Positions 12,571 through 20,456 are shown, numbered from the stretch's first letter. The stretch is DNA of 24,848 nt from JAAZNF01 sp964561025 (GCA_964561025.1 CAZLNM010000079.1:1-24848); one strand, 5' to 3'. The notes: generated by a model from the sequence alone, not told the origin. Numbers and translations are program-made.

Positions 12571-13050
12571 TTAGCTGGATTTGTTTATTTTCATGGAATC
12601 CGGGGCCGCCACCGCCACGACCCGCCCCTTGGCGCACACGACGTTCTCGACCAGCACCTCGGACTCGACGACGACCTTTTTGCCCTTGACCTCGACGGGC
12701 CTCGCCACGAGCACGAGCTCGGGTCCCAGCGGGGTGGGCTTCAAAAAATCGACGTGCAGCGAGGCGGTGACGAACCGAAAGTCGGACTCCGTCCCCGCTT
12801 TCGCCCCCGCCGCCCGAAACGCCGCCGCCGCCGCCGTCCCCGTCGAGTGGCAGTCCACCAGCGAGGCGATGAGGCCCCCGTACACGAAGCCCGGGATGGC
12901 CGTGTGGTAAGGGCGCGGCACGAAGCGGCACACGCAGGTCTCGCCTTCCCAGAAGCTCTGGATGCGGAGCCCTTTTTCGTTGAGCCGGCCGCAGCCGTAG
13001 CAGTGCGAGCACCATTCACCGTAGAGATCCTGAACGGCCTGGTTTGTCAT
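12571..13050 (-). CDS. PaaI-like hotdog thioesterase
   Basis: This 159-residue cytoplasmic protein has ATG at 13050 with GAGGAGG 7 bases upstream. The sequence fits the 4HBT/PaaI hotdog family: an N-terminal 'CSHCYGCGRLNEKGLRI' (the usual family form is 'C.vCG..N..GL'), then 'YHTAIPGFVYGGLIASLVDCHS', where the catalytic acid is expected at Asp66, and a central 'TASLHVDFLKPTPLGPELVLVARPVEVKGKKVVVESEVL' covering the long helix-strand edge. Such enzymes cleave acyl-CoA thioesters; which acyl group is unclear. Cys14, Cys17 and Cys20 give a C-x2-C-x2-C pattern richer in cysteine than usual and might bind metal. It stands alone, divergent from the OsmC gene. Confidence 0.85.
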   Translation of the reverse strand: MTNQAVQDLYGEWCSHCYGCGRLNEKGLRIQSFWEGETCVCRFVPRPYHTAIPGFVYGGLIASLVDCHSTGTAAAAAFRAAGAKAGTESDFRFVTASLHVDFLKPTPLGPELVLVARPVEVKGKKVVVESEVLVENVVCAKGRVVAVAAPDSMKINKSS

Positions 13051-13118
13051 TTTCTCGCCTCCTCGTTGCCGCCTTCGCTATCAGACCCGATCGGCCTTGT
13101 AAAGAACCGCCTGCCCAT

Positions 13119-13152
13119 TTGACAACCGTGCCGCCGAGCCTAAGGTTGTCAA
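13119..13152 (+). promoter_or_regulatory. osmC promoter covered by a perfect 9-bp inverted repeat
   Basis: TTGACA (13119-13124) and TAAGGT (13141-13146), 16 bases apart, form a plausible promoter. The same bases are part of TTGACAACC (13119-13127) and GGTTGTCAA (13144-13152), a perfect 9-bp inverted repeat with a 16-base gap. One arm covers the -35 box and the other the end of the -10 box, a layout suited to a dimeric repressor or redox sensor; as RNA it would be mostly outside the transcript. Confidence 0.5.
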
Positions 13153-13182
13153 CGTTCGGCGATTCAACCCAAGGAGGATGCC

Positions 13183-13608
13183 ATGAAACGCAAGGCTTCG
13201 GCTCGCTGGGAGGGAAACCTCAAACAAGGCAAAGGAACCATCACCCTGGGCAGCGGGGTGCTCAAGAACACCAAATACTCGTTCTCCACCCGCTTCGAGG
13301 ACTCGCCGGGGACCAACCCCGAGGAGCTCGTCGCCGCGGCCCACGCCGGGTGCTTCGCCATGGCCCTGTCGGCCCAGCTCGAGGCCGCCGGCATGATCGC
13401 GAAGAGCCTGGACGCCTCGGCCACGGTGACGCTGGAGAAGGTCGGCGACGGCTTCGCGGTCACCGCCTCGCACCTGGTCCTTGCCGCCAAGGTGCCGGGC
13501 GCCGACCGGGAGAAATTCGAAAAGGCCGTCGAGGCCGCCAAGACCGGCTGTCCCATCTCGAAGCTCCTTAACGCCAAGATCACCCTGGACTTCACGCTCG
13601 AGTCGTAG
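13183..13608 (+). CDS. osmC: OsmC-family peroxiredoxin
   Basis: This 141-residue cytoplasmic thiol peroxidase reduces organic hydroperoxides, usually with lipoyl or similar dithiol donors. ATG at 13183 follows AAGGAGG (13171-13177). The two catalytic cysteines are in place: Cys57 in 'NPEELVAAAHAGCFAMAL' and Cys123 in 'KTGCPISKLL', with Arg37 and Glu48 matching the active-site pair of the family. Length and spacing agree with the E. coli OsmC type rather than the shorter Ohr type. It stands alone as a gene, with its own promoter and operator-like palindrome upstream, and is divergent from the thioesterase. Confidence 0.92.
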   Translation: MKRKASARWEGNLKQGKGTITLGSGVLKNTKYSFSTRFEDSPGTNPEELVAAAHAGCFAMALSAQLEAAGMIAKSLDASATVTLEKVGDGFAVTASHLVLAAKVPGADREKFEKAVEAAKTGCPISKLLNAKITLDFTLES

Positions 13609-13634
13609 GTGGTCCGCCGCGCCGCGCTCGATTG

Positions 13635-13677
13635 ACACGGGGCGCGGCTGCCTTGCCTCGCCGCGCCGGTGCCGTGT
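13635..13677. other. Bulged GC-rich hairpin between osmC and the M1 peptidase
   Basis: ACACGG (13635-13640) with GGCGCGG (13641-13647) pairs with CCGCGCC (13661-13667) and CCGTGT (13672-13677), leaving a 13-base loop and a four-base bulge (13668-13671). No T tract follows, so it is not a standard terminator. Its right arm touches the -10-like TACACT at 13677-13682. Confidence 0.4.
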
Positions 13678-13682
13678 ACACT
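13653..13682 (+). promoter_or_regulatory. Candidate promoter of the M1 peptidase gene
   Basis: TTGCCT (13653-13658) and TACACT (13677-13682) are 18 bases apart (4/6 matches each). The -10-like box ends 7 bases before the ATG at 13690, and no ribosome-binding site is visible, so this gene may be transcribed without a leader. Confidence 0.35.
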
Positions 13683-13689
13683 CGGGCGA

Positions 13690-15489
13690 ATGGTGGCGCG
13701 GCGAATGAACCCGGCGCGGGGCGCATGGCTCGCCCTTTCGGTCCTTCTCCTCTGGCCGCTTCTGGCCGGATCGGCCGATGCGCCGCCGAAGGTCGAGGCC
13801 TACGACCCCGCCGAGTTCTATCGGGCGCTCTCGCCTCACTACCGAAAGCTCTTTGCATCGGGACATCGCAAGCTCGCGGATCTTCCCCTGTACCAGCTCG
13901 AGCTCAAGATCGATCTCTTGCTCGGCACCATCGAGGCCACCGAGGGCGTGATCCTCAAGAACCCCTCGGCGGCTCCGCTCTCGAACGTGGTGTTCCGCGT
14001 GTACCCCAACAGCGCTCACCTGGTCGCCGAGGGCGGGCGCAACCTCACCGTCTCCGAGGCGAAGGTGAACGGCCGGCCCTGCGCGGCCCGCGAGGTCGAT
14101 CCCACCGTGCTCGAGATCCCGCTCGATCCGCCGCTGCCGCCCGGCGAGCGGGCGCGCATCGAGCTCGCGTACCGCCTGGTCGTGCCGCGGCTTCGAGAGA
14201 ACCCCGGGGCCTCGGGCCTCGACCAGCTGCTGGCTTCCGGCGGGGGCGAGGGCTACGGCATCCTGTCCTTCGGCGAGGGGATCCTGAGCCTGGGCTTCTC
14301 CTACCCCATCCTGGCCGCCTGGACCGCTCAAGGGTGGGACACGCCGGAGCTCTCGGGCATGGGGGACCCCACCCACTTCGAGCCGGCCAACTACCTCGTG
14401 AAACTCAACCTGCCCAAGCTCGCCGCGGTGGCCGCGAGCGGGATCCAGCTCGGCGAGCAGCCGCTCGGGCCCGGCCCGGAGCACCCGCGCGAGGTGTTCC
14501 TGCTGGCCGCGGCGGCGCGGCACTTCGCCTTGCAGATCTCGACCCGCTACCAGCTCAAGGCGCGCGACGTAGGCGGGGTCGAGATCCGGGCCTTCGTCGT
14601 CGAGGAGCAGGAGGGCACCGCCGAGGCACTGCTCGACCAGGCCGGCGCGGCGGTCTCGCTCTACCAGAAGATGTTCGGCCCGTACCCGTACGCGGGGCTG
14701 GATGTGGCCCAGGCCCCGCTACAGAACGGCGCGGGCGGCATGGAGTATCCCGGCCTCGTCACCGTGGCGCTCTCGCTGTACCAGCCGCCCGCGGGCGGGC
14801 CCATGGGCGCCTTGCTCGGCAAGCTCGTCGAGCAGACGCGCACCCCGGAGTTCGTGGTGGCCCACGAGGTGGCCCACCAGTGGTGGCACGCCTTGGTGGG
14901 GAGCGACTCGCTGCGCCACCCCTTCCTCGACGAGGCGCTGGCCAACTACTCGGCGGTGATGTACTTCGAATCGCGCCACGGCGGGGCCGCGGGGACGCAG
15001 CAGATCGAGCTCGAGCTGTCCATGCCGTACCAGATGTGGCGGGTGATGGGCGGGGCGGACGGCCCGGTAGACCGGGGGCTGGACAAGTTTCAAAACCCCC
15101 TCGAGTACGCCGCCATCGTGTACGGCAAGGGCGCGCTGTTCTTCCACGCGCTGCGCCGCGCCATGGGAAAGCAGGCCTTCCTGGGCCTGCTGCGGGCCTA
15201 CGCCGCCGAGTTCGCTTTTCGCGAGGCCGCCCCGCAGGATCTTCTGCGCCTCATCCGGAAGAAGGCCCCGGGAAAGAAGGCCGAGGCGCTGTACCGGCGC
15301 TGGATCGAGGAGGCGCACGGCGACGAGGACATCGGGGTGCCGGCCGCCGGCGATCTTACCGGCTGGTTCCAGATCCTGGCGCGCCAGGGAGGCCTGGGCG
15401 GGCCCGGCGGCAACGTCCAGCTCCCGCAGCTCGATCCGGCCATGCTCAAGCTCTTCCAGGACGCGGTGCGCCAGCTCTCCGGGCCCTAG
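13690..15489 (+). CDS. M1-family zinc metallopeptidase (aminopeptidase-like), exported
   Basis: The protein has 599 residues from ATG 13690; an ATG five codons later (13705) and a GTG at 13669 are alternatives. The N-terminus 'WLALSVLLLWPLLAGSADA' is a signal peptide. The zinc site is complete: HEVAH (His392, Glu393, His396) and Glu415 in 'FLDEALANY', with 18 residues between the last His and Glu. 'GAGGMEYPGLV' (Gly-Met351-Glu352) is the substrate-binding loop that replaces the usual GAMEN, and Tyr478 in 'VYGKGALFFHALR' is the expected transition-state Tyr. The N-terminal domain (about 55-290) is the beta-sandwich of M1 enzymes. It is shorter than classical aminopeptidase N, lacking a large C-terminal helical domain. 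It should cut peptides outside the cytoplasm. Confidence 0.9.
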   Translation: MVARRMNPARGAWLALSVLLLWPLLAGSADAPPKVEAYDPAEFYRALSPHYRKLFASGHRKLADLPLYQLELKIDLLLGTIEATEGVILKNPSAAPLSNVVFRVYPNSAHLVAEGGRNLTVSEAKVNGRPCAAREVDPTVLEIPLDPPLPPGERARIELAYRLVVPRLRENPGASGLDQLLASGGGEGYGILSFGEGILSLGFSYPILAAWTAQGWDTPELSGMGDPTHFEPANYLVKLNLPKLAAVAASGIQLGEQPLGPGPEHPREVFLLAAAARHFALQISTRYQLKARDVGGVEIRAFVVEEQEGTAEALLDQAGAAVSLYQKMFGPYPYAGLDVAQAPLQNGAGGMEYPGLVTVALSLYQPPAGGPMGALLGKLVEQTRTPEFVVAHEVAHQWWHALVGSDSLRHPFLDEALANYSAVMYFESRHGGAAGTQQIELELSMPYQMWRVMGGADGPVDRGLDKFQNPLEYAAIVYGKGALFFHALRRAMGKQAFLGLLRAYAAEFAFREAAPQDLLRLIRKKAPGKKAEALYRRWIEEAHGDEDIGVPAAGDLTGWFQILARQGGLGGPGGNVQLPQLDPAMLKLFQDAVRQLSGP

Positions 15490-15629
15490 GATTTCGGCCA
15501 GAATGATACGCCCATTTTTCGTAAGTTTTGAGCGCGGCCGACCGCGGGGCCGAAAGAGCCAGCGCGGGCGGGCGCGCGATCCCGTCAACGGACGAGGGCC
15601 GCGCCAGGCTCATCGCCGGGAGGCTGCAC

Positions 15630-16142
<513 letters not shown>

Positions 16143-16160
16143 TGAAGCAAAAGTTCTTTT

Positions 16161-16200
16161 CGCGCGAACGCGCTGGCCACGGGAGCCCCGCGTTCGCGCG
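16161..16200. other. Perfect 12-bp hairpin between convergent genes
   Basis: CGCGCGAACGCG (16161-16172) and CGCGTTCGCGCG (16189-16200) form a perfect stem with a 16-base loop, midway between the stops of the macrodomain and helicase genes. It is placed where a shared terminator would be expected, but neither strand has a T tract after the stem, so a Rho-independent terminator is uncertain. Confidence 0.5.
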
Positions 16201-16220
16201 GCACGGGCCGCCACCGGAAG

Positions 16221-18737
16221 TTACGAGGGGAGTGGAGGGCGGGTGCTGCCATTTTGAGCCCAGAAGGTCCGCAGCGCCGCCGAAAGATCCTCGGGGAAGT
16301 GCGCCTCGAGGTCCGGGCCGAGCCAGTGCTCCGGCAGCGCCCCGAGGACACCCTCCCAGGCGAAACGCCGGTCGGCCAGCACCAGCACCCCCACGTCCGA
16401 CTCGTCGCGGATGACCCGGCCCGCCGCCTGGATGACGCGTTGCAGGCCGGGGTAGAGCATGGCGTAGGCGAAGCCGTGCTCGGTGGCGCGCTCGAAGTAC
16501 ACGCGCATGCGCTCGCGGGAGAAACTCACCTGCGGCAGGCCGAGCCCGACCACCACCGCCCCGACCAGCGCCTCGCCGGGGAGGTCGAGCCCCTCGCCGA
16601 AGGCCCCGCCCATCACCGCGAGCAGCAAGAGCGGGCCCGCCTCCGCCCGCAGCCGCTCGATCACCGCGCGCCGCTCCTCCTCGCTCATGCCGGGGCGCTG
16701 GACCAGCACCCCGAGCCGCATGTCCAGGCGGCGGCGCACCTCCTCCAGGAAGGCGAAGCTGGGAAAGAACGCGGCGTAGTGCCCGGGCCGGGCGGCGGCG
16801 ACCTCCTCGACCAGGCGCGCCGCGCGCTCGTAGAAGCGGCCGCGCGCGCGCAGGGTGGTCTCGATGTCGCGGCAGAAGAACACCCCGAAGTTCTCGCGCG
16901 GGAAGGGCGAGGGCAGCGAGAGCGTCTGGCAATCGAGCGGGGCCAGTCCCAGCACCTCGGCCCAGTAGGCGAGCGGCAGCAGCGTGCCGCTCATGGCCAC
17001 CACCCCGAGCGCCTGGCGGTGCCGCGCCTCGAGCTGCGCGGCCGGGTTGGTGCACAGCACCCCGAAACCCGCCCCCGACGGCGCGGCCGGCCCGGCGTGG
17101 TAGGGGACGAACTCGGGGCCGCCGATGGAGAGCCCCAGCCGCAGCCGCTGCAGCCGGCCCAGAAGGTCGCTCAACGGATCGTCGCGCAGCGGCAGCCCGA
17201 AGGCCTGGCGGTAGGCGTGGTAGCGGAGCATGAGCAGCGCCCCCTCGGCGCACAGCCGGGACAGCGCCTCGCGGTCGGGCTCGATCACCCGGCAGTCCTC
17301 GAAGGCCGGCTCCTCGGGCAGGGCGCGCCCGGCCAGCTCGGGCTCGGAGTCGGCGAGCCGGGTGAGCAACCTGGAGAGGTCCGAAAAGAGCCGCGTCGAG
17401 TCGATGGCCGAGAGCACGCTGGCGAAGGCGAGCTGGGCGGCGTTCTTGGGCGCGGCGGCGAACTCCCCCCGCTCCAGGCGCGCGGCGAGCGAGCGCAGCT
17501 CCGCGACGGACACGAAGGCCGAGTGGGCCTCGCGCGAGCGGTCGAAGAGCGAGTGGGCCTCGTCCAGCACGATCACCGCCCGGCCGGCGGCCTCGTCACC
17601 GAAGAAGTGGAGCAGCGCCGCACCAGGGTCGTAGGCGTAGTTGCTGTCCCCGACCAGCAGGTCGGCGCCGGGCACCAGCCACTGGGTCAGCGCGAAGGGG
17701 CACAGGTTGGCGCGCTCGCCCTCGGCCGTAATGTCGTCGGCGCGCACGAAGGTGCGCTTTCGTAGTCGCTCTTCGATGCCACCGTGCAGAAGTCGGCGCT
17801 CGAAGTCGGCCAGCCGCTCGCAGGCGCGCGGGTCGCACAGCATGCTGCGGGTGGGGCACAGCCGCTCGCGCGAGCCGAGCTGGAGGCCGAGCAGCGAGCC
17901 CGGCGAAAGCTTCGAGGCGGCCACGGTCTCCTCGAAGGCCCGGGCCACCTGCTCCTGCTGGGTGGTGCGCGAGGTGAGGTAGAGCAGGGCGGCGTCGTTC
18001 TCGAGCGCAAAGCGCAACCCCGAAAACAGCGCCGCCGCGGTCTTGCCGGTGCCGGTCGGCGCCATGGCCAGGAGCGGCCGGCCCGCCGCCCAGGATTCCT
18101 GCAAGCTCTCCATCAGCGCGCGCTGGGCGGGGCGGACCTGCGGGTAGGGAAAGCGCAGCGCGCCAGCCAGCTCGCGCCGGCGCAGGCTTCGTTCGCGCTC
18201 GGCGCGGGCCTGCTCGATGCGCTCGCGCACGGCCTTCTCGAGCTGCCCTTGCGTATGTCCGGCGTCGAACGGGACGCTGAGCTCGCGTACGCCGTCGTCG
18301 AGCAGCGAGAAGAGCAGCAGGCGGCACGCCAGGGAGACGGGCGCGCCTTCTCCGGAGAGCGCCAGCGCGTACAGCCGGAGCTGGAACGCCCAGTCGGGGA
18401 AGGTCTCGGGCGCGACGCGGGCCAGGTCGGCCCGCCCCAGCGTCACCGACTTCACCTCCTCGATCAGCATCTCGCCGCTTGTCCGGCGGCAGCCGTCCAG
18501 GCGGCCGCGCAGCTCGACCGCAAAGCCGTCCACGCTTGCTCCAAGCCGCACCGGCACTTCGAACTCGTATCCCGGCACGGCCGCGCGCGCCTTGCGGTAG
18601 GCCTGGTGTACGCGTGTCCCCAGCTCGGCCCGCAGGCGCGAGAAGGCGCCGCTGGAGACGGCCGCGCCGGCCGAGGAGGCCAGCTCGGTGATCGAGGCCA
18701 GCACGGTGCGCTTTTCGAGATCGACGATCACCGCCAT
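16221..18737 (-). CDS. XPD/DinG-family DNA helicase fused to an N-terminal PD-(D/E)XK nuclease
   Basis: The protein has 838 residues. Residues 30-170 carry the RecB/Cas4-like nuclease signature: His44 in 'GTRVHQAY', Asp81 in 'LRGRLDG', Glu94-x-Lys96 in 'IEEVKS', and Gln118 with Tyr122 in 'WAFQLRLYALAL'; all the catalytic residues are present. The helicase half has Walker A 'MAPTGTGKTA' (Lys232) and DEAH (392-395) in 'VIVLDEAHSL'. Four cysteines lie between them (294, 301, 306, 346), where XPD-family enzymes hold a 4Fe-4S cluster. Motif VI appears as 'QRVIQAAGRVIRDESD'. It should unwind DNA 5' to 3' and cut. No clear ribosome-binding site precedes the ATG; a weak TTGACC-n17-TCGAAA lies just upstream. 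It follows the Fic-like gene after 51 bases and probably shares its transcript. Confidence 0.88.
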   Translation of the reverse strand: MAVIVDLEKRTVLASITELASSAGAAVSSGAFSRLRAELGTRVHQAYRKARAAVPGYEFEVPVRLGASVDGFAVELRGRLDGCRRTSGEMLIEEVKSVTLGRADLARVAPETFPDWAFQLRLYALALSGEGAPVSLACRLLLFSLLDDGVRELSVPFDAGHTQGQLEKAVRERIEQARAERERSLRRRELAGALRFPYPQVRPAQRALMESLQESWAAGRPLLAMAPTGTGKTAAALFSGLRFALENDAALLYLTSRTTQQEQVARAFEETVAASKLSPGSLLGLQLGSRERLCPTRSMLCDPRACERLADFERRLLHGGIEERLRKRTFVRADDITAEGERANLCPFALTQWLVPGADLLVGDSNYAYDPGAALLHFFGDEAAGRAVIVLDEAHSLFDRSREAHSAFVSVAELRSLAARLERGEFAAAPKNAAQLAFASVLSAIDSTRLFSDLSRLLTRLADSEPELAGRALPEEPAFEDCRVIEPDREALSRLCAEGALLMLRYHAYRQAFGLPLRDDPLSDLLGRLQRLRLGLSIGGPEFVPYHAGPAAPSGAGFGVLCTNPAAQLEARHRQALGVVAMSGTLLPLAYWAEVLGLAPLDCQTLSLPSPFPRENFGVFFCRDIETTLRARGRFYERAARLVEEVAAARPGHYAAFFPSFAFLEEVRRRLDMRLGVLVQRPGMSEEERRAVIERLRAEAGPLLLLAVMGGAFGEGLDLPGEALVGAVVVGLGLPQVSFSRERMRVYFERATEHGFAYAMLYPGLQRVIQAAGRVIRDESDVGVLVLADRRFAWEGVLGALPEHWLGPDLEAHFPEDLSAALRTFWAQNGSTRPPLPS

Positions 18738-18788
18738 GATGTGTTTCGAGCACGGCGGCGCGCTCGGGTCAATTGATTTCGGTGGTGC

Positions 18789-19523
18789 TTACGCGCCCAG
18801 GGCGCGGATGGCCGCGTCGAGCTGGCGCTCCATGCACTCGACGATGAGGGAGTGGATCACCTCGGGGCTCACCCGCAGCGCTTCGTAGTAGCGCTGGCGC
18901 TCCACGTCCGGTATGATCACCGGGTAGTAGCCGGCCCGGATGAGGTACAGGTTCATAATCAGCCGGGCCACCTTGCCGGTGTCCTCGTCGAAGGGGAAGA
19001 TGCTCATCAGGCGGAAGTGGGCCTCGGCGGCCTGCCGGAAGGGGTGGAACTGGCGGAACTCCTTGCCCTTGAGATCCTGCACCAGCTTGGTCATGTGCGC
19101 CGGGATGCGCTGGGGCGGGATGATGTCGTGGAAGTACGAGCGGTGGATGGGGATCTCCTTGCGGTAGGCGCCGCCCTGCTGCCCGGCCAGCCCGTGGGTG
19201 AGGATGATGTGGAGGTCCTTGATGAACTTCAGCGCCGGCGGGCGATTTCCGGCGGCGGCCGCCTCGCGCACCTTGTCGATGGCGTTCTTGTGGTTGCGGA
19301 TGCGCTGGTAGGTGGGGATGAGGATGCCGTCGTCCCCGGCGGCGTGATCCAGGGCCGCCTTGAGATCGAACACGTCCATCACCTGGCCCTCGATGGCGTT
19401 CTCGTGGAAGATCCACGACACCTCGAAGCGCTCGGTGAAGCGCGCCGCCTCCTCCTTGTCGCGCGAGAGGCGGTGCTTGAGGTCCTCGGTCTTGTCGTCG
19501 ATGTCGAAATATACCGTGCGCAT
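18789..19523 (-). CDS. Fic-fold protein with degenerate catalytic motif
   Basis: The protein has 244 residues from ATG 19523; an in-frame GTG at 19571 would add 16 residues. Fic enzymes usually transfer AMP to protein hydroxyls through HxFx(D/E)GNGRxxR. Here the loop reads FPFDEDTGKVAR: the catalytic His is Phe176, GN is Asp181-Thr182 and the first Arg is Lys184, while Phe178, Glu180, Gly183 and Arg187 remain. The helical surroundings are well kept ('HPFRQAAEAHFRLMSI' before it, 'LIMNLYLIRAGYYPVII' after). An inhibitory-helix-like 'HENAIEG' (Glu45-Gly46) lies in the N-terminal part. AMP transfer is therefore unlikely; it may bind a nucleotide or do other chemistry. It precedes the nuclease-helicase in the same direction. 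The absence of frameshifts or stops suggests the protein is under selection. Confidence 0.8.
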   Translation of the reverse strand: MRTVYFDIDDKTEDLKHRLSRDKEEAARFTERFEVSWIFHENAIEGQVMDVFDLKAALDHAAGDDGILIPTYQRIRNHKNAIDKVREAAAAGNRPPALKFIKDLHIILTHGLAGQQGGAYRKEIPIHRSYFHDIIPPQRIPAHMTKLVQDLKGKEFRQFHPFRQAAEAHFRLMSIFPFDEDTGKVARLIMNLYLIRAGYYPVIIPDVERQRYYEALRVSPEVIHSLIVECMERQLDAAIRALGA

Positions 19524-19650
19524 GAAGCCGACGGCCGCCTTTGCCCCCCAAAGAACGGTTTCGGCTAGCACAACGCTGCGCTCAAGTCAAAGATTTGTCA
19601 CGTAGCTCCGCATTCCCTGATCTCTCCCCAGACGATGGGTTCGCGTTCGT

Positions 19651-19688
19651 GTCTGGCCGCGCTTGCTCTTGCGGCATCGCGGCCAGAC
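19651..19688. repeat. Perfect 11-bp hairpin in decayed fragment B
   Basis: GTCTGGCCGCG (19651-19661) and CGCGGCCAGAC (19678-19688) pair perfectly around a 16-base loop. The position matches the hairpin at 1142-1181 in copy A, though arm sequences differ. Confidence 0.55.
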
Positions 19689-19708
19689 GCTCTGGTCAGA
19701 TCATCACA

Positions 19709-19746
19709 TCTTCTTGGATCAAGAAGAGCATGCCTGCATGCTCTTC
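19709..19746. repeat. Two overlapping, mutually exclusive inverted repeats
   Basis: TCTTCTTG (19709-19716) pairs with CAAGAAGA (19720-19727) around GAT. GAAGAGCATGC (19723-19733) also pairs perfectly with GCATGCTCTTC (19736-19746) around two bases. The two structures share 19723-19727 and cannot form together. Confidence 0.5.
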
Positions 19747-19766
19747 ATGAGAGCGGATTTGCCGAA

Positions 19767-19838
19767 GCTCGGCTGCTGTCAAGGGTGAGCGAAGCGAATC
19801 CCGAAGGGACCGAAGGCCCTTGACAGCAAAAGCCGAGC
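19767..19838. repeat. Long hairpin with 19-bp arms
   Basis: GCTCGGCT plus GCTGTCAAGGG (19767-19785) pairs with CCCTTGACAGC (19817-19827) and AGCCGAGC (19831-19838); only AAA (19828-19830) is bulged. The 31-base loop contains a small TCCC-GAA-GGGA hairpin (19799-19809) and GAGCGAAGCGAA, a string often seen in intergenic repeats. It looks like a short palindromic mobile element or repeat unit. Confidence 0.6.
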
Positions 19839-19909
19839 GGAGGCTACGCCAAAAAATGTGACCAAGAGATAGTCATTGCAGAGAGCGACTGCAGGGGGCG
19901 AGGTAGATC

Positions 19910-19938
19910 TTGCAATCGCTGTCTTGCCCCCGTAAACT
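19910..19938 (+). promoter_or_regulatory. Candidate promoter of the lipoprotein-polysaccharide gene cluster
   Basis: TTGCAA (19910-19915) and TAAACT (19933-19938) are separated by 17 bases, each matching the consensus 4/6. Transcription would begin near 19945, giving a leader of about 100 bases that includes the CACCCCG/CGGGGTG hairpin at 19957-19986. Confidence 0.4.
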
Positions 19939-20043
19939 GCCCGGCTGTGTCGCAAACACCCCGTAATTTCGGCATGTTGCGGGGTGGCCGGGAAGCGTAA
20001 CCGGAAGAGGAACACGATCGATCCATGCCGAGAAAAATCGCTC

Positions 20044-20456
20044 ATGATTTCAATCGGTTGCGCTCTCCGATGTAACCGACGGGGCCGGAGGCTGCCCTTT
20101 TTCCGGGGCGCGCTAGCGCTGCTTTTGCCCCTGCTGCTTTTCGCCTGCGCCGCAAAAGACGACGGCTTCGTGCGCGTCGAGGTCCCGGTAGAGCCCCGGG
20201 CAAGACCCGCCGCCGTGGAGCCTACCGGCGCCGGCAAGGACGAGCCCATCTACTCGACCTCCACCGCCATCAACCTGGCCGAGCTCACCCTCAAGGCCGC
20301 CGGGGCCGAGCCGCGCGATCGCGGCGTGCAGGTGTCGTACTGCGAGGGGCTCTACACCGTGACCTTCGAGCGCCCCGAGAATGAAGCCGGCGCCTGCGAC
20401 TTCGTGGTGGTCATCGACGGCAAGACCTCGCGCGTGGTCAAGGTGGTGACAAGGCC

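Larger units (their letters stand above)
19640..19773 (-). pseudogene. Decayed coding fragment, copy B (homologue of 1149-1258)
   Basis: On the minus strand the bases read AELRQIRSHEEHAGMLFLIQ then EDVMI, an in-frame TGA at 19698-19696, then PERLAAMPQEQARPDTN. It aligns without a gap to the fragment at 1149-1258, with EEH, GM, D and ERL shared, and the TGA sits where copy A has CAG. There is no start codon or N-terminal part. The frame is therefore a relic rather than a working gene. A PIN-like (DUF5615) toxin C-terminus is one possible source, unproven. Confidence 0.45.
19524..20043. other. 520-base intergenic region rich in inverted repeats
   Basis: No intact gene is visible between the divergent Fic-like and lipoprotein genes. 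The region holds a decayed coding fragment (19640-19773), an 11-bp-arm hairpin (19651-19688), two mutually exclusive inverted repeats (19709-19746), a long hairpin (19767-19838), a candidate promoter (19910-19938) and a 7-bp-arm leader hairpin, CACCCCG (19957-19963) with CGGGGTG (19980-19986). Base composition is less GC-rich than the flanking genes. Confidence 0.7.

Noticed and set aside
16221..19523. A type IV CRISPR CasDinG or a classical Fic-antitoxin pair
   Set aside because: No cas genes or arrays are present, the helicase has a nuclease domain unlike CasDinG, and no small antitoxin gene lies beside the Fic-like gene.
19524..20043. tRNA, small RNA or CRISPR array in the largest gene-free region
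   Set aside because: No cloverleaf with a TTC-type arm, no repeated spacer structure; only inverted repeats and a decayed coding fragment could be supported.
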